A DNA stretch of 64,000 nt from Blasia pusilla (GCA_050084515.1 CM114271.1:18166001-18230000), one strand, 5' to 3'. Positions 23,951 to 36,250 are shown, numbered from the stretch's first letter. Made by a program: numbers and translations. The notes: generated from the letters alone by a model not told the origin.

Positions 23951-25140
23951 TCACGGTACAAAAGAGGAGGGGGGCATGGAGACAAAAAATAGACCTCGAG
24001 AGGACGGAACCGGCCAATTACCGACGGAAGAGACAATATCAGCAACATCTAGAGAATTATGATTACTATTAAATGGGCCTCTAGCATTGGCGTCTCCAAC
24101 CGCCATAGCCCGCCGTAGAAGCCCATTTGCTTGGGCACGCTGCAAAGTTATGGAGACCCGTAGCTTACAATAAAGTATCGCAATGGTTAAGGACAACCCA
24201 TTTCTCGACCGGAGATAATGGGCGCAATCCGTAAGGAACGAGTCAAACCTCTCCCCCATCGCCCCATACATCTCAATGGCTAGGGGGATAAATCGATGTC
24301 CGTCATGAAGTCGACTATAAATGTGGGTCTTCTTGACCGCCACCGCCGCTCCTTGTAGCAATCTCCCTTGTGCTACCACTTGGGCTCGCACCGCCTCCCG
24401 CGTAGGATCCGTCACTACAATATTCGCTACCACCACCTCAGACTCCCTCGTCATCTAGAGATCAGCATGGATAAGGGAATCCCGCATGGAGTAGTGTCTC
24501 TCTCTTTGTACATGGAATCCATGGAGTAGTGTCTCTCTCTTTGTACATGGAATCCAATCTCCCGAGCAATAGAGAACATAATATCCCGCACTGCAGCGTG
24601 AGTGACTATCCTCTCGTCCCCAACTGGACATCGTGCCAAATGCACACCAAGTGGATCCAGACTCCGACGACACTCGCAATGTGTCGAACCAACCACCGTT
24701 GGTTGGGGCAGGCCCAGTCGGAACCTCATCGCTGTAGTGTAGGTAAGTGATGCGATGCGGAAGGCCCGGATGAGGGGACGAGCCCCCAGCCATGAGCCTG
24801 CCCCCTTTCTGGAGCAAGAGCGAATACGGGCCCGAACCTCCATGGGGATATTCCCGTCCGACATAGTAGCTCTAAACAATGCATCAAAGTGGGCTTCCAT
24901 CAAAGAAGATTGGAGCCCAGACTGTCCGGAGGTAACTAGGGAAGAGAAAGCGGGAAGAACTGCTCTAGCCTCAACAAGAAGGGAGTCTCTACAAGTTGTG
25001 AGTGAAGACTGAAGTGGGAAAAGACCATCCTCAACTTGGGAAACGTATTGTAAAAGTAGCGGTCTATCCCTAACAAAAAATCGGGAGCAAAGGAGGGGTG
25101 CTACAGTGGCCCAACTCCCTAAAAAAGCTGAAGACGCCAC
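23951..25140 (-). pseudogene. C-terminal thumb, CCHC and restriction-like endonuclease part
   Basis: The ORF at 24451-25140 ends with THCECRRSLDPLGVHLARCP, a Cys-X-Cys...His...Cys cluster typical just before the endonuclease of RLE-type elements. The following ORF (23951-24454) contains VKKTHIY, fitting the K-X3-Y of the nuclease, then HRFIPLAIEMYGAMGERFD. The catalytic PD/D positions are less certain, with IVVTDPT a candidate. A perfect 35-bp tandem duplication (24486-24555) lies between the two parts and breaks the frame. Confidence 0.65.
24486..24555. repeat. Perfect 35-bp tandem duplication
   Basis: 24486-24520 and 24521-24555 are identical. The unit begins ATGGAGTAGTG and ends GGAATCC. 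Thirty-five is not a multiple of three, so it shifts the frame of the R2-like ORF. Perfect identity suggests a recent event. Confidence 0.9.
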
Positions 25141-25461
25141 TAACTCAGTCGCTATGAGACATACTCCACCAAAGGCAATCGCCCAAGAAGCCTGTCTACA
25201 AGCTAACTACCCCGCGGGGCACTCTAATGAGCCGGGTCCTAGAAGATCCCCAAACGCGTGCATAATCTTTCTATCAAAGGATCTATACAAGGAAGAAATA
25301 TGGCTAGTCACCCACACGGTTCTACACAGATAACCAGGTCTACGGGCAAAACATGACGAGAGGATTCCATAAGCTACTTGAGGGTCACCAATCCTCGTGA
25401 GATCGTCGACATGAAGAAGATCCTCGATAAGAGCCGCCGCCACAAAACTTGATACAAAGTC

Positions 25462-26202
25462 CTAGCTCCCGAGTGGGACTCCCAAGACGCAAAGCCCTCC
25501 AGCAAGTGTCAAAAAACCGACGGGTAAATGAATATCCGCTGACAAGCCTAATGAAGACCAAGCCTTGCACTTTCCCACCTTCACCGCAAGGCCGACGTGT
25601 GCCAATTGTGCTGAAAAGTGCTGAAATGCAGGAACAACCAAGTCTCCAGGGCTGACAATGTGAGTATCATCTGCCAACAAAGGGAAAATGCAACCCGGGA
25701 AAGCCTCCACCGTAGAAAGAACCGCTTGATAATGAGCCAAATCAAATAATGCACCACCCAAGGGATCACCCTGACGCGTCCCGGTGGCAGACTCTAAGAC
25801 CGTGACCTCCTCCTCGAACCTACCATGGTGAAAATAGAGAGCCGAGGGGGCCCCATAAAAAGCATGCACGAAGGGAATCAGGCTCGCTATAGGACCCCCT
25901 GCATCTCTCAGCTCCGTGAAGATAGCTGCCCGAGACACTGAGTTAAAGGCGTTCTCCACATCAACTTGGAGAACCACCCACGCGAGATGTATATCTAAAC
26001 AAGCCCTCAAACCTAAGGCTACAGCCTCACAACCGGCTGGCGTGGCAACTCCAAACTGGTGCGGACTCAAATGTGACTGGAAAGCCTCACGGAACTGCAA
26101 AGCGATAGTGCGACTCACCAACCGCAAGAGCACCTCCCTTATGGCAATCGGACGGATCCCTCCACCCTCCTTCGATAACGCCAAAAGTCGCCCCGCCCCC
26201 AA
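25462..26202 (-). pseudogene. Reverse transcriptase domain of the R2-like element
   Basis: The 246-residue open frame has RT motifs in order: IRPIAIREVLLRLVSRTIAL (motif 1-2 region), VLQVDVENAFNSVSR with the first catalytic Asp (motif A), GTRQGDPLGGALF (motif B) and FPLLADDTHI with the two catalytic Asp (LADD in place of YADD, motif C). This uninterrupted palm is the best-preserved part of the element. The sequence continues in another frame at 25207-25443, so a lesion lies near 25440-25460. Confidence 0.85.
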
Positions 26203-27049
26203 TACTTAGGCTATTGCTGTTGGCACTCTCCCCTGAGCTAGGTGAGAGGAAACCTGAAGCAACTCGGAAAAGCCGCTTGCAGAGTCCTCGGAGGGAAAGC
26301 CATCATGAAGGTGTTCGTACATCATACTGGACAACCCTCCAGTTGCTATCCTAGGGGAACGCATGAGTGCCCATGCAAAGAGGGACGGGTCTAGGCATAA
26401 GGTTGTGTCAGGATGGAAGTCACGTACAAATGTTGGGATGTCAACCACTGGACGAGGGTGTAGCCTCCGAATGGGCGTCGATGGTAACAGTGGAAGGAGG
26501 AGCCATATCCATGGAGCGAAGCGCACAAGCCGCTCGCGAGTACTCCCTGTCTCGCCCAAGTCTCCTACATCGTCGCAATCTGGCAGCTATGAGATCATAT
26601 GCTGGGAAACCACGTGGAGTCCTACCTCTGCCATATGCCACGAACTCGCTCTGCAGAGACTCCCAATCACCTCCTCGAAAGAACCGCAATCGGGCCACAA
26701 CCTCTCTATGGCCAACCTTCCCTCCTCGGGTATAGCGAAGACACCATCGTGGAAGGAGAAGTAGTAGATACCACGAGAGCTCATCCATAGGATCAAGTGC
26801 GATCCTAGATAAGGGAAGGATGAAAGACTGGCCAACCTCATCCCGAATAGCATGGGGGATCCTATGAAACAACCTCGGGCAGGGAAAACAGGTCTCAAAG
26901 AGACCTGTGATGCTGCCAAGGTGGGACCTCAACCACTCCCATGCCTTGGGAGGGGGCGATGATGCATGAAGCATCGGTGAGCATCCATGATCGACTGGAG
27001 GAACCACCCATCCGAATCTATCAAAGTCAGGATGTTTAACCGCTAAATG

Positions 27050-27115
27050 GTTCCAAATTCTTGAACAAGTGAAGAATTCGGGACAACAAGGGCATTTTGT
27101 ATCCCGGCTAGACAA
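27050..27115 (-). pseudogene. N-terminal C2H2 finger of the R2-like element
   Basis: The text TKCPCCPEFFTCSRIWNHLA continues to VKH, giving Cys-X2-Cys-X12-His-X4-His if the first CPCC pair is used. N-terminal C2H2 fingers bind target DNA in R2-type elements. The frame stays open about 15 codons upstream to a TGA, and no ATG is obvious, so the true start may be lost. Confidence 0.65.
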
Positions 27116-28679
27116 CCCACGAGCCCCTACGCGAGGGGCCGATGCGGGTCAAGGCATATACACCTCTCACCAAGAAGAGAACATGACCCCCTCCGTCAAA
27201 CTCAAGAGACAAACCCCACCAAAATCCGCCCCACAACCCCCATTCGAACTAGCCCTAATGGTAACCGACTCTCTTCCCATCCACGGAAATGCTCTCCCTA
27301 GTATGAACTCTCATCTACCATCTTCACCTATGACATATGGCCCAACCCCTTCCCCAAATAATGTAGAGATAGTATGGAGGTACTAGTGATATGGAAAAAG
27401 AATAGATGGAAAAAATAGATGGGAATAGAGTGGGATAAGGAAGAAAAACATGGGTCAAACGTGAACGAGGAACGTGTGTGGCTACAGGATAAGGACATAG
27501 AGGAAAAAAAAAAAAGAGGGGTGGTGTGGAATAACAACATGAGTTGTCTTGGAAACATTCAAAGCATTACAACAAAACGAGACAACAAAGAGGACCCTAA
27601 TATCTACATGAGAAACCCTAAAACAACAAAAATCTACAAAACAAAATAAAATGAAAAATAGTTCACTAGAAGATTGACACTACGGATCAAAACGTAGAGG
27701 AAATCGGTATCTCCGTTTTGATATAACACACGACCCCCCTCCATCCTCCATCCCACCATCAGTCTCCTTCCCATCCCGCCGCCATCCCGTAGAACTCCGC
27801 CAAGCCCTCCTCCGAGCTCCGCCGCGCCCCGTGAAAGAGACGCAGAAAAGAGACGCAACTGCGCCTTGAGATGATGACATGAGGCCCCGAGATGACATGA
27901 CACGACATGATAACACAACGAACCAACGAAGTACAGTAGACATGTCCTCTCGACGGGAACGGGAAGGGGAGGCCGTGTCGTTTAGGGTGTGAAGGGTTAG
28001 AGGCTATGGGAGATGGAATTAAAAAGAGATGTGTGGGATCTCAAGTGATGTGGAATTGGATATGCCATTCTATAAGAAGTGAACTTATATTGAACATCCA
28101 TCGATCTTTCCTTTTGTCTCCAAAATTACTATTATTATTATTATTATATCTATTTCTAAACATTATTATGTTTAGAAAGAGATAACATCAACAAAATAGG
28201 AGCGCAATGCTTGAACTTTCATAGAACAACTAACAATGAATGACTCTTCAAGGAGACGAGCAATCTAGAACCAAATGAAGAATTTTTTTGAGCTCATGCA
28301 AGACAAGGTTAATATTCCCAACACAGAAAAATTCAACATGGATATCAAGATCACATCAAAAAATTGAAATGAATAGCACACTTGCAAACTCTACTCTTGA
28401 TTTTCCACATACATTGTCAAAACACATCTAACCTATATCACGAGGAAATAGGACTCTGTCATCCTAACTCTCACCAAGCCCTAATAGAAGTGATGTTTTC
28501 TAGGCTCAACATAGGAATAATGGCTCTTACCAACCATCTTCCCTCCTTTTATACCCTTAGGAAGTTTCAATAAAACCTCCTCCCAAAGATAGCCACAACT
28601 TAATAGCTTCCACACACATGCTACCAAGTGATTATTGACCAAGGTTGCACGAAAACAAACATGCCCTAAACCCGCATGC

Positions 28680-28880
28680 AAGTCTGTAGGGAGTGCCCAG
28701 GCTGGCCGAGCCCGCACCGGTTTTGTGGTGCAGGCACAACCCACCTTATGGGTCTGGTTGCGGACCTGCCGCGGGCTAGTGTAGGCTGCACGCGAGCCAC
28801 AAAACCGATGGGGGCTCGGAAAGTTGAGGGGCGGGCGCGGGCGCGAGTGCGGACCGCGAGTACCCGAGTCCGCACAGACA
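28680..28880. repeat. GC-rich patch, related to 29340-29600
   Basis: Both patches share GCC.CGGGCT.GTGT followed closely by GCG.GCCACAAAACCG. The first also contains an 11-bp perfect inverted repeat, CGGTTTTGTGG at 28718-28728 and CCACAAAACCG at 28797-28807. Their GC content stands out from the AT-rich surroundings. The ORFs over them look compositional. Confidence 0.5.
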
Positions 28881-29236
28881 TGTTTGTCCTAGGGACAGAC
28901 ACAAAATTTGTCCATGTGCAACCATGTTATTAACCAAGTCAACAACTTACTTGACCAAACATAGAAAAACATGAATTTTTTTCTAGAAAATTTTGATCTT
29001 GACACAATTGCACTACAACCAACCACATATGACCACTTAAGATAAAGATACTACCATATAGCTAGACAACTACACATATTTTTGATCCTATAGAACTCTA
29101 ATCATCAACTAGATATGACATGATAAGAATCATATGTAAGACCAATATTGTTGAAGTAGTAGGGGTACATGGCAAAGGTCAAATGGGAAGAATTACAAGA
29201 TTCTATATAAAAAATTTAACATTGTATTTGAGCTAT

Positions 29237-29276
29237 GAGCTTGCATCAATTGGTAATTGCCCATTGATGCAAGCTC
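29237..29276. repeat. Hairpin with 14-bp arms
   Basis: GAGCTTGCATCAAT at 29237-29250 and ATTGATGCAAGCTC at 29263-29276 are exact reverse complements with a 12-base loop. Confidence 0.8.
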
Positions 29277-32200
29277 CCTGCACAAAATCATGAGCTACAA
29301 GCTTGTACCATGTCATAGTTCTTGAATATGGAGCTTTCATCGTTGCGGGTGGGTACCAGCCCGCATGGCGGGGCCCTTGGGTGGGCTGAGGACCTGTGCT
29401 TGGCCTCCATTGGGCAAGCCCTACGCATGCCTAAGCCACCCAATGGGGGCCTAGCTCACCCTGTAGGCTTGCCGTGGGCTGTGTTGCCTGTGCGCGGGCC
29501 ACAAAACCGGTGCAAGTTTGGCCAACCTGGGTTAACGCCACAAGATCGGCGGGCTCGGATGCGAGCGGTGGGTACACGGGCGGCATGTCCGTGGAGGGAC
29601 TTGTCCGTTTCTATGAAACCTTGATCCTTGGGCATGCATCCCTCTCCATGCCATGCCTTATCGTGTCAATCAAAATGCAAGGTATCCGAGTTGCAGGTAC
29701 CTGGGCCCACATGGACTCTGTCCATGTGAAACCTTTCCAAGGTTGGCTTCTCAAGTTGATTTCCCCAATTCAAAATATATATGATGTGAATGCATTGAAA
29801 AGATTGTTATATATATAACCTTCTTTGGGCATAAATGACGTCTTTGAGAGGGCCTTGCAATACCTTATAGTCTTATGCCCAATCACAAGTGATGGCCATC
29901 ACTTTTTGAGTAGAGCGTTGAATGAGCATCATATGCAAACATATGAAAAATGATTATATTTCTTATTTGAGCTAGAGTTATGAGAATTGAGACACAAGAT
30001 GAACATCACTAAAAGCGAACTTTCATATTTCCATAGGATAGAGGAGGTTTTGAAGTTGGACTTTTGCACATTTTGAGTTGTCGACTATTTGTCTTACAAT
30101 GTCTATCGTATCAAAAATCCGATGAGGGCACACCCTACCCATCATATCGAATGAATATCATTGAATCCTATGCCCACTATGAATAAGGTTCATCCACACT
30201 CATCATATGATTCCACCAATCAAGAGAGTGTTAAACCATTTATGTTTCCTTGCATGTGGAGTAGTGCTTTTACATAGATCACCCATCATTACCAAGATGG
30301 AATCATGTTGTAACGTATATTCCTCATTGTTGACACTCTCTACAAGAAGTGGAAAAAGTGGGTCACAGCATGGATGGCAAGATATGAGAGCTATATTTCC
30401 AAGAGAATATTAGGATGATAGCAACATAATGAATGAAATTGTAAATTATGCATTGAAAATTTACTATATATCATTTTCATCCCACACTCTTATTTATCTC
30501 CTTGGATTTTTCCCTCATTACTTTCATCAATTTCCTCCTTTCCAAATCTCACTCCAAGATGGATTCCAACAACATTTCCCTTAATTGATCAATAAAAAGC
30601 TCTAAAAAATGCTCCTTGAATGTTTGAGGCTACCATGGATTGGGCATGGATTTTCTATTTTTTAACCTTGTCTATGTGGTCTATTCTCTTCCTACCATAA
30701 TGTCACTGAATCGATCACCTCCCATAATTGTGTATCATAAATCTTGAATAGGATCATTTATTAAAATTTAGAGGCAAGGAAGAGATTGTCATGTCTATTT
30801 TGGTTATGTTTCTTCTTACCTTAGATCTTACCAAGGGAACAAGTGAGAAGATAATTTCTTGCCCCTCCTTTAGATCCCATGCAACCCTTTAGCATCATGC
30901 ATGTCCTCCACACCAACTTTACTCTTGGAAGCACTCATTGTTTCAAAATAGACGCAACATTAGCAAAATTGCAATGAACTTGGTACGCAAAGTCCAAACA
31001 CTTTTAAAGCCAAAGAAAAAGGAACAAAAGGGAGATTTTTTAGTGCGCCCAAAAAATTATGCAAGATCATTTTGATTATCATGCAAGTACTACAACTCAC
31101 AAAAGAGACTCGTAGTTTGCAAGTACATTATGAGTAGAGGTAATATTAAATTTTGCAAGTAATTTACAATTAATTTCTGGCTCTCAAAACTCAAGAAGCA
31201 TCCATGGTTGCAATTGTATGGACACTTTTTAAGTATAAATCTCCCCAAAACTTCACAAGAAGTGTACTCTTAAACTACTCATAGCTAACACTACTACATT
31301 CACAACCACATTTTGCAAGTTGCGAGAGACAAAACTTAGCCGTAGTAAGTTATATTATAGTCACATTTGACTCACAATTTTGTGAGTCATCCAATCATAC
31401 TTGATTTACAAACCTGAGAATTGGAGTTGCAATTTGAAATTGCAAGATGCCTTGAAAGTTCCATTTTTTTTACATTCGTAAGTCAAACATAATTCAATCA
31501 CAAGACCCTCGCAAGGTGCTTGTAAATGACTCAAATTTTTTTATAGCGCTGAGTCATTTTTGGGTGATTGCAAATCTAAGTGGTTACAAAAAATCACTCA
31601 AAAAATCTGCAAGATAATCACAATAAGTCGTAAAATAGTGAGTCGAGCTCGAGAGTCAGAGTATGACTTTTAAACTTGCAAAGTAGTGGTTTATGCTTCT
31701 CTTTTGGTCACTTTGGAGTCATTTTTGGGTCTAATGAAAATCTTGTTGAGGAATCTTTGTGAGTGGCTCATTCCAAATTTTTTCTTAAAGATGGCTTAAC
31801 TTTGCGGTTTTTTTTTTCCTTCATTTCTTCTAGTTTGAACCAATAAGTTTGGAAAAAAAATTAATAATACTATGAACTTCACATATCTATATATTTGTCA
31901 ATATAAAATTTTCCTACGAAAAATTTAAAGATTTGGCTCTACTATAGGAAGAAACTAGTTGCAAAGTGAGGAGAAAAGTCTAATAAATTTAGGAGGAAGT
32001 GCAAAAATAGAGATGTTTAGAGATGAAACAGAAATTTATGGCACAAGTTTTATTTAATTTTTGAGGAAGTTTGCCCATGCTATGAGAGTCATTTGCAAGT
32101 GCACCTAAACTTTTTCTTTGCAAGATTTTTGCAAGTTAATTGTATCTCGTCACGGTCATAAGTTGCAATTCTTGCTACTCACACTTTGCAGTCATTTACA

Positions 32201-33533
32201 AGGCACTCGTAAATCTCAAGGTGAGGGGTTTGTGATTGTGAATCTTTTGTGTCTTATGGGACTTGCAACTTACTCACAATTGAATTGCAAAGTTTGGAAC
32301 AATCACAAACTAGAGTCATCAAGCCAACTCGCATAGGATTTGAAAAATGACTCACATAAAGTGAGCTTGCAACTCTAGACTCATAAGTGGGTGCAAAAAA
32401 AAAAAAAAAGGACTTGCAAGATGACAAATTTACAAACCCGCTCATTTCACCCTTATTACTAAAAGGAATATACAAAAAAGGTCATAAAATAGTCGTACGA
32501 GTACATCTAGACCTAATAACTTCATCACAATAGGTTTGAGCTCCTCCTTATGTATTTCTATTACTCACAAACCCACAAAGAATTATTCTATTTTTTCGTT
32601 GAAACTTATATAAAGGTATTCTTCATTCAATGCCATTATCTCAACTTTACTTCCCATGTATCAAATATAGTTTCACTTGATCTAATTCTTCTTATAATTC
32701 TTTTTGTACTTCTAATTATAGTTTCCTTGTTGTAAATACTATGATGGATGTATTCTATGGCTCATTTTCCCATGTTTAATTCAATTTGTTGTTGGGAATC
32801 ACCTACTAGTTTACCATTGTGAATCATCCCAATTTTGACTTTAACTTTTTATCGTGGTATTGTTGTTTGTTCATCTTCTACTAGTACTCAACTTCTCTTT
32901 AGTATACTTTGATTCTTTTTCATGTTTACTTCCTATCGACACCTTTATTATTGTTTCTCAGTTCATGCATGGGTTTCCCCATTATACAATCCCTTAGTAG
33001 GCTTGTTGTAAGTGTAAAATGAGTATTAGTCAAGTGAGAGTCTTGCAAGGAACTTAAAATTTTATTTTTTTTGGGAGGGAGGTGGGGGGGGGGGGGGGCG
33101 GTTAAAACCTACATATATTCCAAACTTGCCTTTCCATACTCTAGTAGAGAAATAAGACTAACCATGAGAAAGTAAAGAAGAGTGAACAAATTGGGATGAT
33201 TCACAACGGTAAACTGGTCGGTCATTAGGCATTGGTTGCCATCCCAATTTACAAACTTAGGTATATTACTCATAGGAAGCCATACAATGCACGAGGTTAA
33301 TGATGGGTAAATAGAACTATTCATTATGAGCCTAACCTACTCCTTGAATATTCGAATGATCTCAAATTGGCCCCCTACTTATTATCCCCAAAACTGAATT
33401 TTATAAGAAACGGCCATATGTCTAGAGCCAATTGGTTTAAAAAAATAGGTGTTAGAAAGGGAGGAGGTAAGAAATCAATAAAGTATTATAAACAAGAGTT
33501 CCTATTCATTAAATAGCTTAAGGATTGGTTTAA

Positions 33534-33602
33534 TAAAATTGGAACGATATAGAGAAGAATAAATAGCATGGCCCCTATGACACGCACGAATCGAGAAATG
33601 GT
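33534..33602 (+). pseudogene. U6 snRNA relic
   Basis: AATAAAATTGGAACGATA, AGAGAAGA, TAGCATGGCCCCT and ATGACACGCACGAATCGAGA followed by AATGG occur in the order of U6 snRNA. About eight bases of the central GCGCAAGG region are missing, and a small insertion lies after AGAGAAGA. The 5' stem-loop (GTCCCTTCGGGGACA) is absent and no upstream USE/TATA promoter was found. It is therefore a truncated pseudogene or retrocopy. U6 is the catalytic spliceosomal RNA. Confidence 0.85.
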
Positions 33603-34984
33603 TATATTAAAAAATTCAACTTAAATAAACATTTTGATAGGAGAGTCCATTGTGAGATGCCTAATGACATTCTATGCATGTATGAGTGATTAAGTTTATA
33701 TCATTTTTTGGACTCTTGATTGGTGATGTATTAATACTTAGTAATTCTCATCAAGAATGCTTTGTAAGTATCTACATTCAAGATTAGTTGCACCATCTAT
33801 ATAAGAACTCACTGATGCTAAGGATATGAAATATTTCAATGATTATCCTATTATAGAAAGGAAGAACTCTCAAGAAAAAAAATCCTTAGTGTAGAGAATT
33901 CAAAATGGAATCAAGAGATGATTGAAATATTGAAAAATGAAATTAAATATTCTTAAAATTAAATACCTAACATCTTTATATTTAATAGATATATAAAAAT
34001 CTAATTGTGGGTGTAGATAGTTGCAAGGATTGAAAGGAATAAAATTTTTCAATATTTCACACTTTGAATATGAACTCATAGAAGCAAATTAAATAAGTAG
34101 ACACATAAGATTGATGCGCCACATTTTTAGTGGTGCAAATTATTGAAATGAAAATAAATTTGCTACATTAAGATAGGAGTTAGAGCTTGCATAAACAACA
34201 TGAAACATAAAATATATTATTTTTTCATATATAAACTTAAAAATACATATATGAAGTTAAGAAGTATAGTCTCACATAAATTTGCGTCTTTTATGATTTC
34301 AAGATCAAATTGATCTTACATCTCAACATTATTTTCTTGAAAGAAAAAATCCTAATACAATTTTTTTAATTCCATGTCTTGCAAAAATCATCATGAAATT
34401 AAAATAATAGCATATTGTTAAAAAATTTATTTTTAGTGTGTATTCTTAATTATTTGATATTTTATGGTTCATTAACATAATGCTATCTCATTAATTTTTT
34501 TCAAATGATGAGTATCTTTCCTTTCTCGACCTCTCTTTCATTCTTGAACCAATTTTCATTGAAGAGGAGAGAAAAAATTGTGTTGGAACATAGAATGGAT
34601 TGTCCTTCACATAACTTATGAGGAGGGTAGGGTTGCATGATGTTTTACCATTACTAATGAAGGTCTTTTAAGGTTGGTAAATGCATCAAATGGGATTTTA
34701 ATATGTCTTATCACATCGTTAATTTAGAGTAGCTCACCCAATAATCTGAGTAATTTGGACACACTTGATAGCCATCATGACTTAGAGTAGTCATGTAGGT
34801 AGGTGACAAGAATTGCTTCAACTTTATGTCAAGAGCGGCCATTGTCAAGAAGATTAGAGTAATTGAAAGATATTTTTTTTTCCCTTCTCCATTTTTTCTA
34901 AACCTTCTATATGTCATCTCTTATCTTTTATTTGCACCATGTTTGATCTAGAAAGATTATCTGTGTTATATTATTGACCTAGGA

Positions 34985-35070
34985 CTAATGGATCCCCTGA
35001 TTCTGGAGAATGTGCCATTATTAAGAGACCCTCATGCGTAGATGATGACGAGTGTGAGGTGAGATGTCTC
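34985..35070 (+). pseudogene. Methyltransferase motif VI remnant upstream of RT
   Basis: Translation gives PLILENVPLLRDPHA, a stop, then MMTSVR. The other element has YILENIPLLGDTRTPMMASV at motif VI. Eleven or more of these residues match in register, including the ENV/ENI motif and the MM(T/A)SV that follows. Motif X and the RT lead-in seem deleted, because RT motif MCGDYRPIN begins only about 100 bases later. Motifs I and IV were not found in the upstream 700 bases. Confidence 0.65.
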
Positions 35071-35139
35071 TAGAGTCATGTACCACGAAAGTATGCATCT
35101 TCTAGAGTCATGTTGATAAAGAAGAATATATATGGCAAC

Positions 35140-35640
35140 TAGATTGATGTCACATGTGTGGAGATTATCGTCCTATCAATCTACAAATGAGGTGAGGTTG
35201 GCATGTTATACCTACTGCTAAGGAGATCTTTGATGTTATTGGGCTTGCAAAGATCTCCAATACTTTGTGTTAGCTATGATCAACTTTCTATCAAGATGGA
35301 GAATAAGGACAAGAAAAAAATTGTAGGGGAGAGATTGTTTGCACCAATGACGATTCTTAAAATTTGGATTGAAGAATGCCCTTATGGAGTCTCATACGGA
35401 GTTTCACACGGTCATTGATAGGATTGGATTTGGTTTGGAGTATGTGCAATGTAAAATATATGACATTAGCATCTTTAATTCCATGGTCAAAGAGTATGAG
35501 CAACATTTGGAGGAGCTATTTTGACGACTATAATTACATGGTCTAAAGCTACATCTAGGCAAGTGCAAATTCATTCATGATCTTATCCAGTATGTCATGC
35601 ACATACTCCCTTGAATGTTGGTCTTGTGAGTTGCGAAAGC
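35140..35640 (+). pseudogene. Reverse transcriptase, gypsy type, degenerate
   Basis: Reading across frames gives HMCGDYRPINLQ, IPTAKEIFDVIGLAKISNT, SYDQLSIKMENKDKKK, IDRIGFGLEYVQCKIYDISI (decayed Y-I-D-D-I palm) and HGLKLHLGKCKFIHD. These are the successive Ty3/gypsy RT blocks, in order and with normal spacing. The catalytic IDD has become IYD, and several frame changes are needed, so it is inactive. Confidence 0.8.
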
Positions 35641-36018
35641 TTACGCTCAACAAATTATGTTATCTTACTGATCTATACCCAAACACACCCAGTTTAACCA
35701 TGGTTTGGATCAACCAAACTTGTATCTCCCTAGTCTAGGTCTTGGTTCAACCTTCCAGCTCAATTTATTTAGACAGGGATTAGATATTAACCTAACCCCT
35801 CACTCCCCAACATAGGCAAATCATTCAAGACTTGGGATAAACTTCCTTGATAGTTTAGGCATTTGAATGACACTAGCGCGTTTGGTGGTCCCAACTGCCC
35901 AATGGACCCGGAATGGGTCCCTAATCAAGACTTAATATTTAAGCTATATATCAAGGTCCAAAGTTGGTGTCCATAATTGGTCAACCTAGACTTAGCTGGG
36001 TGTCAAAACCCGATGCCA

Positions 36019-36250
36019 ACCTTTCAATCAGGGTCCGGGTAGTTTTTTGGCGAGAACCAGTACATTTCCGGTCTCTACATACGAGAACGGTAATTTTCGA
36101 TATTTTCCTGAATCCGGACATGTAAAGAGATACAAATGTGAAGGAGAACTCTGTTTTCTGCCGGTTTTTGGCCGTTGATTTGCAAAGTGAATCGGAAATT
36201 CTAAATTTCTTCCGGCTAGGTCAACACGTAACCCCGGTTCTCCCCGGACA
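36019..36250 (-). repeat. Dispersed CCGG-rich repeat, inverse copy inside the gypsy element
   Basis: In reverse orientation this segment matches the family of 3336-3470: GGTCCGGGTAGTTTTTT, ACATTTCCGGTC, GAACGGTAATTTT, GAGATACAAATG and TGCCGGTTTTTGGCC follow the expected order. It separates RT from RNase H, so it may have inserted into the retrotransposon after that landed. Confidence 0.55.

Larger units (their letters stand above)
23915..27160 (-). mobile_element. R2-like non-LTR retrotransposon (RLE type), decayed
   Basis: On the minus strand the order is N-terminal C2H2 zinc finger (about 27050-27110), linker, reverse transcriptase (25462-26202), a C-terminal region with a Cys/His cluster (about 24640-24700) and a restriction-like endonuclease (about 24200-24460). 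The 3' end sits at AT-rich (TATATA) sequence near 23915. This is the single-ORF plan of R2-type elements, unlike plant L1 elements with an APE nuclease. Several stops and frame changes break it, for instance around 25205 and 24451. A second, truncated copy of its 3' end lies at 17358-17520. The element points toward the UBP gene, its 3' end about 640 bases from the UBP start. Confidence 0.8.
27161..33533. other. Long AT-rich region without a recognised gene
   Basis: No coding gene is supported. Notable items are two GC-rich patches with shared words (28680-28880 and 29340-29600), a 14-bp hairpin at 29237-29276, a stretch rich in CTTGCAA and ACTCACAA words (31080-32450) and a G homopolymer near 33085-33100. 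The long run of stops in every frame and the short ORFs fit decayed non-coding DNA. Confidence 0.55.

Noticed and set aside
34600-34700. Possible methyltransferase motif IV remnant (GLHD) upstream of motif VI in the second element
   Set aside because: Only four residues match and the catalytic PCQ is not visible.
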